The position numbers and the translations under genes are program-made. Positions 47,301 through 55,856 of a stretch of DNA of 64,000 bases are shown here, piece by piece (positions within the stretch are counted from its first letter, which is position 1; each line of letters begins with the position of its first letter). Source of the stretch: JAMZMI01 sp047632435 (GTDB lineage Bacteria > Bacteroidota > Bacteroidia > Cytophagales > Cyclobacteriaceae); contig JBLICU010000005.1 in assembly GCA_047632435.1 (NCBI GenBank), positions 20,125 through 84,124 of the forward strand, read 5' to 3'. Below the pieces are notes generated by a model. That model saw only the letters and a program-made list of their open reading frames with translations. It was not told the origin of the DNA and did not search any database.

Positions 47301-50300
47301 TCACTGCGGGTGTAGCCAACTTAGCAGCACCTCATAGCAAATCCATAACTGTTACAGGGGAGAACAACAATGGAGCGGAAGCAACAGGCTTTGCCAATGT
47401 AATAGTATTAGGATTTAAAACGCTATCCAGCACATTTGAAACGACTACTCCGCAATTGCCACTGTTTATATTGAGAGATCCAGCAGGAGATGGTAGTTAT
47501 GCATTTTTAAATCAAGATCAAGAAATATGCAATTCAATTGGATTTGATTACAATAAGGAATCCACATCTACTTTTAAAAGTTCTGTCCATTTAGGGACAG
47601 ATATTGAATTCTCGGTTGGATTGGGAGTTACAAAAACGACCAAAATTGATCTTAAGTTGGATATGAATTTTGAAACTTCAGCTACCAACAGTTATGGTAC
47701 ATCAGTTGAAAATGAAACGTGTCTTTCTTCATCAGAAATTTTCGCTACATCAGGCAATGACCTGTTGAGTGATGGTGAGGGAGATGTTTTTGTGGGTGGA
47801 GCTTTTAACGTCTTGGTTGGAACAAATCGCATAGTCGATATTAACCCAGACAATTGCCTAATTGAATTAGAAGATGTGGTTATGATATTACCTAAGGGTT
47901 TTGCAACCACCTACATTTACACTGAGCAGTTTATAAAAAATAGTGTTATTCCTGGCTTGCAAGAATTAGGTGATACAGAATCTGTAGAACAATGGAATAC
48001 AATTCTTGACTATAATAATACGCTAATAGCCAATGCTGAATTTGTTGAAAACGTATCTTTTAGTGCAGGAATTGAATACGAAAAGTCGGTTACTGCATCT
48101 CAGTCTAATGCTTCGAGTATGACATTATCTTCTGCATTTGCAACTGATATCGGTGTAGAAACTGGAATTGAAGTTGATGGACTAGGATTTACTTTGGGTG
48201 TATCCGGTGCATCAAATAGAGAAGAAGGTTACAGCAAAAGCAGTACAAAAAGCACAGCGAAAACTGTTGGCTATAACCTAAATGACGATGACATAGGAGA
48301 TAGTTTTACGATTGATATAAAGAAAGATCAACAAGGTATGCCAGTGTTTGATTTGGTGGCTGGAGAATCTATGTGTCCTTGGGAGCCTGGAACAAGGAAT
48401 AGAATAGCTGTGAACATAACTCCTTCATCCGCTACGAGTATTGTAGATGTGCCTGAAGACGAACCAGGTGTTTTCAAATTGTCTCTTTCTAATACTGCAG
48501 AAACAGCTGAAGATCAATTCTATGAAATTCGTGTGGTGCAAGAAAGCAATCCAAATGGCGCAACTATACTTATAAATGGAAATGAAGCACCCATTGGTTT
48601 ATTCATAAAAGCGAATAAAAGTGCAAATGTTGTCGTAACAGTAGAGAAAGGACCAGATGCGTATGTTTACACTGATTTGGTACTGGAACTTTTTGTTCCT
48701 TGTGAGCTAGAAAGAGCTGAAGGATTAGGACTTGACATAGATGACATCATTGCCAATGATGTGGGAAGAGCAGAGTTTTTCTCACGCCAAAAGCTGAGCG
48801 TTGAATTTGTCAAAACCTGTCAAGACCTAACCATATTTAGTCCTAGGGACAATTGGTTGGTTAACAATACGAACAACAATCAATTGGCAGTGACTGTTTC
48901 GGATATCGATTTGGATCAGCTAGAATTTGATCGGTACAAATTTCAATATAGAAAGCAGATTGAGGGTGAACCATTTATAAATAGCGAAACGGTAGAGCGT
49001 TCGGCAATTACTGGAAATTCCTATTCATTTGATTGGGATGTCTCCACGGTAGATGATGCACTGTATGAGTTGAGGATTGTGAGTGAGTGTAACTCTGGAT
49101 TCTTACCAGGAACTTCTGCATTAGTCAATGGGCGGATAGATAGGATTGCACCTCAATTATTAGGTACAGCCAGCCCAGCTGACGCTGTTCTTAGTTTAGA
49201 TGATGTGATTTCCATCACATTTGAAGAAAATATCAAATGTGGAGATATCATTTCGTTAGGAATACCTGTGAGTTTGGCTCAAGGTAGTATGAATAACGTA
49301 GCACTGTCCAATACAGAGACCGTTCTGTTCATTGAAGCCACAGTGACCTGCAATGGAAATAAGCTCATCATCGTACCAAATATTCAAAATAAATTTATTG
49401 AGGAACAGGTACTAAGAGTAGATATTCTTGGGTTGGAGGATATTTATGGAAATATTCAAACTGATCAAATTACCTGGGAATTCCTAGTAAGACGTAACCC
49501 TCTTGCATGGCAAGGTGGAGACATTCAGTCTGTGAGTTATGAAGGAGAATCGCCAAGTTTTGTTCGTCAGATCAAAAACTATGGTGCATTTGCTGTGAAT
49601 GTGAATTTATCGGGAGCACTTGATGTGCAGACCCTAGAGGAAACATTGCTGCCTTCATGGATCACTGCATCTCCTAGATCATTTACGCTACAGCCAGGAG
49701 CTACACAAGATGTTACTTTCAACATTAGCAACCAGATAGGAGGAGGTACTTACAACGATGTTGTGACGGCAGCTACTTCATTTGGAGCTCCAGAGTTGCG
49801 TTTTGATGTTCGAGTACTTTGTCCAGAGCCAAACTGGACTGTGGATGCCTCAAAATTTGAAAATTCGATGACCTTCACGGGACAGTTGGATATTCGAGGA
49901 GACCTCTCAGAAGATGAATATGACATTGTTGCGGCATTTGTTGGTGATGAGATTAGAGGAGTTGGACATGTACAATATGCTCCTGAGCTGGAGAACATCC
50001 CTGGTGAGCATCCATACTTGGTGTTTTTAACCTTGTATACCAATAGTACTGTAGATGAAGTCATAGAATTTCAGGTGTGGGATGCTTCCAGATGTCAGCT
50101 TTATGGGCAAATAGCGGAGGCATATAATATTTCTTTGTCTACCGTGACCCTTGGTTCGCCTACCAATCCAAAGACTGTGACAGTGACAAATGATATCATT
50201 CAGAAGTTACCACTTAAGCGAGGTTGGAACTGGTTCTCGTTAAACTTGAATACCAGCAATTCAGCCACGAACTCCCTTTTAGGATCGCTTGAAAACAGTC

Positions 50301-51364
50301 GAGGGGATATTGTGAAATCGCAGGATAAATTCAGTCAATATGTTCCAGATCTAGGTTGGGTGGGTCCACTTAGCAAAATGGATAGTACCAAAGCATTTAG
50401 AATCAAATTGAAAAATGCTGATACTTTGGTTGTGATAGGGGAGCCTATAGATTTCGAAACAACAACCATCAATTTGAAAACAGGTTGGAACTGGATCTCC
50501 TTTTTGCCACCAGTAGGAATGGAGCTAAATGAAGCACTTTCAGGTGTTTCAGCTACTGCGGACTTCATCATCAAAAGTCAAACGTCTTTTGCTCAATATG
50601 TTGATTTGCAAGGATGGATAGGTAGTTTGGATTTTCTACGACCAAATCAAGGATATCTGATATTCTCGGATCGAGCTTTGTCACTTACTTACCCTGTCAA
50701 TAGTGCCAATGCCAGAACAGTTGAGGAAGAAGTGGAAATCACCCTGCCAGATGGTTGGCAATTGGATGCTACGACTTTTGAATACAACAGTAACTTGATA
50801 TTTGCAGCAGAAGGAATTGAAGTTAATCAGGGAGATTTTGTTGGGCTTTTTGATCAAGGTGAACTTAGAGGATGGGGTAAAGCCACCTATTTGGATTTCC
50901 TTGATAAGTATTATTTCTTCGTGACATCATACAGTGATGAATTAAATCAGTCACTTGAAGTCAGGTTATTGGCCTCAGGTAGGGAAATACATAGCGAAAT
51001 GGTTGTAGTTGCTTCGGCAGATCAACTCGTAGGATCAGTTAAGAATCCGTTGATCATTGACTTGAATTCTGAAGTGTTGGGTGTTGAATCTAAGCCAGTC
51101 GCTGACATTGAGATTTTCCCGAATCCTTTTAGTGACTATTCCACGATTCTATTGAGTCTTGAGAAAAATAGTGAGACCAAAGTCTATATACATAATCTTG
51201 CTGGACAGCAAATTAGCAAAATCTACGATGGTACTTTGCTTGCCGGTTCTCATAAGGTGATAATCAATAGGCAGACAACTGGTAAAAGGATGTCTTCGGG
51301 AGTATATTTACTCAGAATCACTATTGACGGGTTTGTCACTACAAAAAAACTGGTAATAAGATGA
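44330..51364 (+). CDS. Giant LamG-domain surface protein with T9SS C-terminal domain
   Basis: 2344 aa with signal peptide (about 1-22, GTVEAQ). Segments in order: a beta domain and FN3-like unit (about 25-180), two LamG/concanavalin-like domains (about 203-389, DMDGTDDYMYF; about 460-653, DFDGTDDFISY), carboxypeptidase-regulatory-like units (about 720-920), a Ser/Thr-rich region (about 1080-1350; VTASQSNASSMTLSSAF, SKSSTKSTAKTVGYNL), further beta sandwiches, two WxW repeats (GWNWFSLNL near 1964, GWNWISFLP near 2052), a module of about 110 residues present twice (WTVDASKFENSMTF, WQLDATTFEYNSNLIF) and a T9SS type A sorting domain (about 2261-2344; IEIFPNPF). LamG domains bind glycans or proteins. 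Probably a T9SS-anchored adhesin. It starts 25 bp after the S74 gene and overlaps the next gene by four bases. Confidence 0.9.
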   Translation: MKNFEKYYLIGLLFLLIGTVEAQDCKDDINYSISNVTLNGGSVPYISNDDGSAQITIGQTYLGPSGSFNQGISARNGFWGHYLLEPQGPRSAASEGEYVDRIEVEWEVVDDRKGPVVTGTTTKIYRNGKLLTSVPISQTSYVDFNVFPGEFYRYGIVTSNSLGDAKPIEVVGFLNPNGRVTGKVETRNGAPVEDVKVVLTPNLGRSLDMDGTDDYMYFVDQEYEFGDYYTVEGWWRNVDVKNQTIFVAVDSGTTVPMIKISLDDEGEMHYYHDGNADGTGIELTSKDGYNLTSFDRKWHHFAAVYDTTKVYLYINGNRVAEADATESISKVAEIEIGKDGPKQYSSYYSGFLDDFRIWTVGRERADIRKYKDITLTGEEENLQSYWKFDEQYSEKIFDFAEKAVEDRNHGYICDVTRSDFISPAQLGAYTDVGGDYIIKGVYYGSGQTFQVTPSKETSIGYSLDFDGTDDFISYQLDRLEYDGAFTFEGWFKSAVGGQNMVIYEATDEATNNVLMQIGLQSTGEFYASTGFSGSLNTVASTDPYNDEFWYHYAIVHDGSNVTVYIDGVSIGTTLDGPIENALTRTVIGRSDPIETNAGSDYFNGSLDEMRIWNYARTENQVNATINQIIPGDEQGIVDPDGDLGIIAYWMLGEGRGSIISDASPNGHSGDLMNFQEIQLSSDETLVANWNGDDIPLDVEFFKHDFDPNGRNISLDPSNTSVDRVEFTDISQLGMSGFVKYADADCFADGVEMKINGASLLPPVYTNEEGKFSVELEPGLRNQFLSANAEGFTMDPIYIELPQVVRPISGLKFEITTTRNIKGLVGGGECLFPIGTADVRLVSIDGCYEQIVALDEITGVFEATNVPPLQYEVSVLNHNDTQIQSSFDLSGAVTVDVRDENDSISFIYNSETKVRMTFEGSEENTCDIQLNSETATLLSQSKEYDMKIELYQVYGLDTCILDAGIAYIEDEISSFSPRDTVDVVDGEGIYTFTAGVANLAAPHSKSITVTGENNNGAEATGFANVIVLGFKTLSSTFETTTPQLPLFILRDPAGDGSYAFLNQDQEICNSIGFDYNKESTSTFKSSVHLGTDIEFSVGLGVTKTTKIDLKLDMNFETSATNSYGTSVENETCLSSSEIFATSGNDLLSDGEGDVFVGGAFNVLVGTNRIVDINPDNCLIELEDVVMILPKGFATTYIYTEQFIKNSVIPGLQELGDTESVEQWNTILDYNNTLIANAEFVENVSFSAGIEYEKSVTASQSNASSMTLSSAFATDIGVETGIEVDGLGFTLGVSGASNREEGYSKSSTKSTAKTVGYNLNDDDIGDSFTIDIKKDQQGMPVFDLVAGESMCPWEPGTRNRIAVNITPSSATSIVDVPEDEPGVFKLSLSNTAETAEDQFYEIRVVQESNPNGATILINGNEAPIGLFIKANKSANVVVTVEKGPDAYVYTDLVLELFVPCELERAEGLGLDIDDIIANDVGRAEFFSRQKLSVEFVKTCQDLTIFSPRDNWLVNNTNNNQLAVTVSDIDLDQLEFDRYKFQYRKQIEGEPFINSETVERSAITGNSYSFDWDVSTVDDALYELRIVSECNSGFLPGTSALVNGRIDRIAPQLLGTASPADAVLSLDDVISITFEENIKCGDIISLGIPVSLAQGSMNNVALSNTETVLFIEATVTCNGNKLIIVPNIQNKFIEEQVLRVDILGLEDIYGNIQTDQITWEFLVRRNPLAWQGGDIQSVSYEGESPSFVRQIKNYGAFAVNVNLSGALDVQTLEETLLPSWITASPRSFTLQPGATQDVTFNISNQIGGGTYNDVVTAATSFGAPELRFDVRVLCPEPNWTVDASKFENSMTFTGQLDIRGDLSEDEYDIVAAFVGDEIRGVGHVQYAPELENIPGEHPYLVFLTLYTNSTVDEVIEFQVWDASRCQLYGQIAEAYNISLSTVTLGSPTNPKTVTVTNDIIQKLPLKRGWNWFSLNLNTSNSATNSLLGSLENSRGDIVKSQDKFSQYVPDLGWVGPLSKMDSTKAFRIKLKNADTLVVIGEPIDFETTTINLKTGWNWISFLPPVGMELNEALSGVSATADFIIKSQTSFAQYVDLQGWIGSLDFLRPNQGYLIFSDRALSLTYPVNSANARTVEEEVEITLPDGWQLDATTFEYNSNLIFAAEGIEVNQGDFVGLFDQGELRGWGKATYLDFLDKYYFFVTSYSDELNQSLEVRLLASGREIHSEMVVVASADQLVGSVKNPLIIDLNSEVLGVESKPVADIEIFPNPFSDYSTILLSLEKNSETKVYIHNLAGQQISKIYDGTLLAGSHKVIINRQTTGKRMSSGVYLLRITIDGFVTTKKLVIR

Positions 51365-54309
51365 GACGGATACTGATAATCTTTCTTTCTTTTCTGATTA
51401 AGGTCAGTTATGGTCAAGTAGTACTTGTCCAGCTGCCTGATCAGGAGATCGGTTTGGGAGGGGCTTTTGCTCCTGTAGTTCTCGATGGTTTTACTTCAAG
51501 TGAAGTTTTTTGGGAAGTTTCATTTCTTAAACCTGAGTCGCAAGACGCAATGCCCACATGGTCAGTCAATTCGAGCGACTATCAATTTGAAATGAATGTC
51601 ACCGCTATTGTAGAAAGCAAAGGAAGCAATGCTGTTGGTGATGGCCACTTACTGTCAGTAGTGGACGATCAGCAAGTAGTGAGATCGGTCGGATCGGCCA
51701 TACAGGTGCAGGATAAATGGATTTATTTTCTGACGGTATATTCCAATCAAAATTTGGAAGAATTGTTCTTTGAATTCTTTGATGACGCAATATCTCAAGT
51801 ATTTAAATCAAAACAGAGGTTGACTTTTGAGGCCAACAGGATTGTTGGTGCACCCGATGATCCATACGAGCTTTCAGTAGGAAATATTGATTTCAAATTA
51901 GATGATGAAGTACTTTCATTTGAAATCATTGATCCTGAATTCACTGGCTCGGAGAGAGTAGTTGTAAAGGCAAGGAGTCTTATCGACCCAATAGATTTTG
52001 ATTCCGATACCATTACACTAACTGTAAGAGATGATTATACTCCCGTGCTCGGAGGCATTCCCGACCAGATTACCGATTTCGGTGAAGGCTTTTCTAGTTT
52101 TGATCTTGACGATTTCACCACTTTGCAAGACAGTGATCCCATTGGCTTTTCTTTTGAAGGTAGTGGCCTACTTCAGATGACAATAGATAATGAAAATATT
52201 GTCACTGTGACAAAACCTACTGACTGGTCAGGTGTTGAGACTGCAATTTTCACCGTTACTGATCAGTCAGTCTACGGTTTTAGCAGCGATCAGTTAGTTT
52301 TATTCAGAGGGAAACCCCAAGACCAGGCTCCTGATATTCTGCCTATAGATGATCAGACCACTGGGATTGGTGGCTTTTTCGATACCATACTTCTGGAAGA
52401 TTTCATTGCGGCTTCTAACCCTAACGATATTCGATGGGAAGTAGCATTCATAACTGATTCGGCAGTGGCCACTCCCGATTGGAATGTCAACTCCAGTGAA
52501 TTTCAATTTGACATGTCGCTCACTGCAAAAGTTACCGCTCTTGGAAAAGACCTTGCCGGTCAGGGGAACATGCTCGCAGCTATTAGCTCAACTGAAAACA
52601 AGGTTGTAGGGATGACTGAGGCCATTGAAGTGGAAGGCGATTGGTTCTACTTCCTTACGATTAATGGTGACATAGATAATGATTCCATTTATTTTCAGAT
52701 ATACGATGTTTCAAGTCAAAGAATTCTGCCCACGAGTGCCCATGTTTTCTTCAAAGCAAATCAGATTGTAGGAGATCCCTTGGATCCTTTCGCTATTGAT
52801 GCGGGCTACATTTTCCCGCTCCTAATGGACAATGAGCTCTCGTTCACAATACGACTAGCTCCATGGGACGGTGAAGAAATCATTAAAATTACCGCAGTTG
52901 ATACTGGCACTTCAGAGCAGCTCAGCGATAGTGATACAGTGATTTTGAGGGTTTTGAATCTTAAGCCCCCGGTTTTGGAAGGCATTCCTAACCAAATTAT
53001 AGACGAGGGTTCTAATTTCATTTCTATCAACTTAGAGGAGTTTTTGAAAAACACTTTGATACAAGATGTTTCTGTGCAAATAGTAGGGGCAGATACTTTA
53101 AACCCAGTGTTAAATGGCAGTATAGTTAGTTTTACTAGCCCTGGCGCTGATTATTTTGGTGTAGAGACACTGAAAGTTAAAGTTGCAAGTCTGGCCAATG
53201 AGGACTTAGCTGATGTTGCAAGTGTATCGCTTATGGTCAATAACGTGAATGATCAGCCAGTGATCACCACTACACCTGATGGCACAGCCACAATTGAAAA
53301 TCTTTTCCTTTATAACCTACTTGCAAGTGATGCTGATAAGGATGATCTGACTACCACAGTGGATAACCTACCGACGTGGCTATTTTTCGTGCCAAATGCT
53401 AAAGGGGCATCTCTTTTAGGCATCCCAAGTGAACTAGACGCTGGCGAGCATAGTTTTGAGATTATTGTTTCGGATGGACATACCAAAGTGAAACAGCAGA
53501 TAGATATTGTGGTCTCCCTCGCTCGCATCGAAAGTATCAATGAGCAGATAATTGATGAGGGTGATTCGTTCAAGCAAGTTGACCTTGACGATCATCTAAC
53601 AGTATTTGGGCAAATCGATACATATTGGGGAGTGGCTAAGGGAAACGAATTAACTGTCAGTCTGAGCATTGAGAGCATACTGTCAGTGGAGACCCCTAAT
53701 GGAGATTGGTTTGGAAAAGAAGTCATAGAAATTAAGCTTTTTGACAATGCTGATAATTCATTATTGGATGAGCTTTCCGTAACATACGAAGTGCGAAATA
53801 TCAATGACGTACCGGAGTTTCTTTCCAATCCATCGGCTGAAATAAATGCCGACGATCAGTTTAATGTCAAAACCCTAGTAAATGATTTGGATGGAGATGC
53901 TATTTCTTATTCGCTAATAAACGCTCCGAATTGGATCACGCTATTTTCAGAAACTGACGGGTTCACATTATTTGGTCTACCTGATTTAGTGAGTCAGAAT
54001 TATGCTTTTGAAGTAATAGCGGATGATGGAACAGATCAAACCAATCTTTCCGTTCAAATTACGGTCGCATATGTCCTTGGAATTGATGACTTGGATGACA
54101 AGGTCATACTATTTCCTAATCCAGTGGTAAGCAATTTGAACGTCGTATCAGATGTCCCTACTGACGAATTAAGAATTCTGGATCAATCTGGCAGAATATT
54201 GATGCGTTTTACTGCTGGAAAAAGTGTTCTGGATGTTTCTTCACTTAAAAGAGGAATCTATTTCCTGAGTATAGAGGAAGGTATGACCTTTAGATTCTTT
54301 AAGAATTAA
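51361..54309 (+). CDS. Secreted cadherin/Ig-like repeat protein with T9SS C-terminal domain
   Basis: 982 aa with signal peptide (about 1-18, KVSYGQ). Two copies of an approximately 165-residue unit (WSVNSSDYQFEMNVTA...IYFLTVYSN, about 20-185; WNVNSSEFQFDMSLTA...FYFLTINGD, about 323-490) alternate with Ig/CADG-like domains (VNNVNDQPVITTTP, FLYNLLASDADKDDL, LLGIPSELDAGEHSFEIIVSDG; and FGLPDLVSQNYAFEVIADDG). The T9SS domain is about 905-982 (VILFPNPVVSNLNV, GRILMRF, LKRGIYFLSI). Its WxV..S.F.F.M unit is the same module found near the end of the 2344-aa protein, so the two are probably structural partners. Start overlaps the previous stop (ATGA). Confidence 0.9.
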   Translation: MRRILIIFLSFLIKVSYGQVVLVQLPDQEIGLGGAFAPVVLDGFTSSEVFWEVSFLKPESQDAMPTWSVNSSDYQFEMNVTAIVESKGSNAVGDGHLLSVVDDQQVVRSVGSAIQVQDKWIYFLTVYSNQNLEELFFEFFDDAISQVFKSKQRLTFEANRIVGAPDDPYELSVGNIDFKLDDEVLSFEIIDPEFTGSERVVVKARSLIDPIDFDSDTITLTVRDDYTPVLGGIPDQITDFGEGFSSFDLDDFTTLQDSDPIGFSFEGSGLLQMTIDNENIVTVTKPTDWSGVETAIFTVTDQSVYGFSSDQLVLFRGKPQDQAPDILPIDDQTTGIGGFFDTILLEDFIAASNPNDIRWEVAFITDSAVATPDWNVNSSEFQFDMSLTAKVTALGKDLAGQGNMLAAISSTENKVVGMTEAIEVEGDWFYFLTINGDIDNDSIYFQIYDVSSQRILPTSAHVFFKANQIVGDPLDPFAIDAGYIFPLLMDNELSFTIRLAPWDGEEIIKITAVDTGTSEQLSDSDTVILRVLNLKPPVLEGIPNQIIDEGSNFISINLEEFLKNTLIQDVSVQIVGADTLNPVLNGSIVSFTSPGADYFGVETLKVKVASLANEDLADVASVSLMVNNVNDQPVITTTPDGTATIENLFLYNLLASDADKDDLTTTVDNLPTWLFFVPNAKGASLLGIPSELDAGEHSFEIIVSDGHTKVKQQIDIVVSLARIESINEQIIDEGDSFKQVDLDDHLTVFGQIDTYWGVAKGNELTVSLSIESILSVETPNGDWFGKEVIEIKLFDNADNSLLDELSVTYEVRNINDVPEFLSNPSAEINADDQFNVKTLVNDLDGDAISYSLINAPNWITLFSETDGFTLFGLPDLVSQNYAFEVIADDGTDQTNLSVQITVAYVLGIDDLDDKVILFPNPVVSNLNVVSDVPTDELRILDQSGRILMRFTAGKSVLDVSSLKRGIYFLSIEEGMTFRFFKN

Positions 54310-54655
54310 AAAATTGAATGTGGCACTTTTCTGAAAAGGGGAGTGATACAAATTTTTGTAATAAGATGGAAAATCTTAATCATCCGAATTGCTGCCTACC
54401 GGGAGCAATTAAAAAATGAATGTGCGGATGAAAAGCATATGTAAAGAACAATATTATCACACCTTATCACACCTTATCACGCTCTGTCACACAAGTGTCA
54501 CACTCCTTATTCTTCTGCCACTTTCGTGCATTCTATTATTGCTAGCAGAGACTTTATTTAAAGTCGAATATTTTCAATTACACACCAAAAATTCACATAT
54601 ACAATCAATTTGACTGAGCAGAATAAAAGATTTATCGCTAGAAATTACCATTACC
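54310..54655. other. Intergenic stretch with a short TCAC-rich direct repeat
   Basis: 346 bp. TTATCACACC occurs at 54454-54463 and again at 54464-54473, with a third degenerate unit, then TGTCACAC twice, separated by AAG. An inverted repeat (AATTGCT/AGCAATT, 54387-54410) lies upstream and is followed by A residues, so it is not a plus-strand terminator. A 65-codon plus-strand frame here has no family pattern. No good operon terminator was found. Confidence 0.55.
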
Positions 54656-55257
54656 ATGAAAAAACAAAAACTACTATTCAATCACGCCTTGCTGCGCCAC
54701 AATAAGTACAGCAGGAAACTCCAGTGACTTGAAGTAACCGGTCACAACCAACATAGGCAAGGCGTACTAAGAAAACACATAGTAAGATTGCACGAGTGGC
54801 TCAGCACCATGATGCTTACTTTCAAAAGAGCTACCATCATAGGAGCCTTTACCGCCGCGGCATTTGCAGCTGCTCCTATGGGAGTATATGTCCAAGACTT
54901 TGATGCTGCAGTTACCAATCCTTTTGATCTGACTAATGTTGGCACTAAAACAAATACTTGATTTGTGGATTTGGACAATGATCGAGATTTGAATTACTTT
55001 TTGGATCTTCAAAAATATTGAATGTTGAAGCATTAGAAACTGGTTTAAGACTTCTTAAATCAGGGAGTCAGCTTATCATTCAATTCCCATCATCTTCAAA
55101 TGAGCATGTTAGTATCTATTCAATAAGTGGTCAAGTGATCTATCGCAGCAGCGTCAATTTTAATAATGAGCAAGCTGTGATCAGTCCAAATTTGAAAGAA
55201 AACCAAGTATATGTTCTGAGAATACAGAATGAAACCATCAAATTCATTTTAAATTAA
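54656..55257 (+). pseudogene. MKKQK-leader surface protein gene with stops and an internal deletion
   Basis: ATG 54656 opens MKKQKLLFNHALLRHNKYS and RKLQ, then hits TGA (54725) where the copy at 41547 has CGA. Beyond it the frame continues HNQHRQGVLRKHI, a hydrophobic signal-like stretch (IIGAFTAAAFAAAPMG) and a mature-protein start (FDAAVTNPFDLTNVG, FVDLDNDRDL, as in FG-GAP/VCBS repeats), with two more TGA at 54959 and 55019. In another frame, from about 55018, a T9SS-type C-terminal domain follows (LRLLKSGSQLIIQF, HVSIYSISGQVIYRSS, YVLRIQNETIKFIL). The head and tail of a long repeat protein are thus joined with its middle missing. Confidence 0.8.
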
Positions 55258-55365
55258 ATCAAACGACATCAATATGAACTATTCTAAATTACATAGAGGC
55301 TATGGGCCTTTTACACGAGACAATTTTGTAACTACCTGATAATAAGAAGCAAACAGCCAATTTTT

Positions 55366-55547
55366 GTGCAATTATTAAATGGACTTTATATAATACTATC
55401 AATACTTGGCCTTTTTTCAGCCTTTATTCTTCTGCTCAGCCAACTGGCCCACCTGCTATACCTATCGACAGAGGGCTCTCCCTCCTACTCACTGCTGGTG
55501 GAGTTTATGGATTGAAGAAGCTAAAGGATAGTAAGAAGAGTAAATAA
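55366..55547 (+). pseudogene. Small secreted protein with PID-type C-terminal sorting motif, frameshifted
   Basis: From GTG 55366 one frame encodes a signal peptide (LNGLYIILSILGLF). After a T6 run (55412-55417) the product continues only one base over: FSLYSSAQPTGPPAIPIDRG, then LSLLLTAGGVYGLKKLKDS and a basic end. With seven T the two parts join into a 60-residue protein of the small Bacteroidota class with a P-I-D-(G)-GL motif, a hydrophobic stretch and a basic tail (PID-CTERM type). Here the motif reads PIDRGL. A strong terminator follows 21 bp after the stop. Either a one-base loss in a homopolymer, a sequencing error, or slippage-controlled expression. Confidence 0.65.
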
Positions 55548-55568
55548 CCAATCACCGTTGGAATTACT

Positions 55569-55600
55569 AAAGAGCCCACCTTTTGGTGGGCTCTTTTTGT
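55569..55600 (+). terminator. Rho-independent terminator
   Basis: AAAGAGCCCACC and GGTGGGCTCTTT pair perfectly (12 bp) around TTTT and run into TTTGT. It follows the PID-motif gene by 21 bp and closes the surface-protein region. Confidence 0.92.
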
Positions 55601-55781
55601 TGCACTCTGGAAAATCTATCCAAGCATAAAACCAGCCATTAACAGCTTTATTTATTTTTTTAACAATTGGCATAAAACCTATATCCGTATTAAATAAATT
55701 TACAAATGGAAGACAATCAGCACCGCTCCCACCCCATTTAGCCGTAGCTGCTAGCTAGGGATTCAAGATTTGTTGTTTAAA

Positions 55782-55856
55782 ATGAACTTTAGTTTAGCCA
55801 TTAGCACCTATCAAGCTGGGAAAATTGTGCAGATAAGTCCTATATGCAGGTATTAA
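55782..55856 (+). pseudogene. Short remnant resembling the start of a TIGR03032/DUF4915-type protein
   Basis: ATG 55782 encodes MNFSLAISTYQAGKIVQISP followed by four residues and a stop. STYQAGK near the N-terminus is the recognisable opening of TIGR03032-type proteins, which are several hundred residues long. Only the first 20 residues are here; the DNA then passes into the unrelated 108-codon frame at 55844. The 181 bp between the terminator and this site hold nothing I can identify. Confidence 0.4.

Noticed and set aside
54416..54613. 65-codon frame with a hydrophobic stretch after the surface operon
   Set aside because: Its coding potential comes from the TCAC repeat and AT-rich DNA; no family pattern or conserved start was seen.
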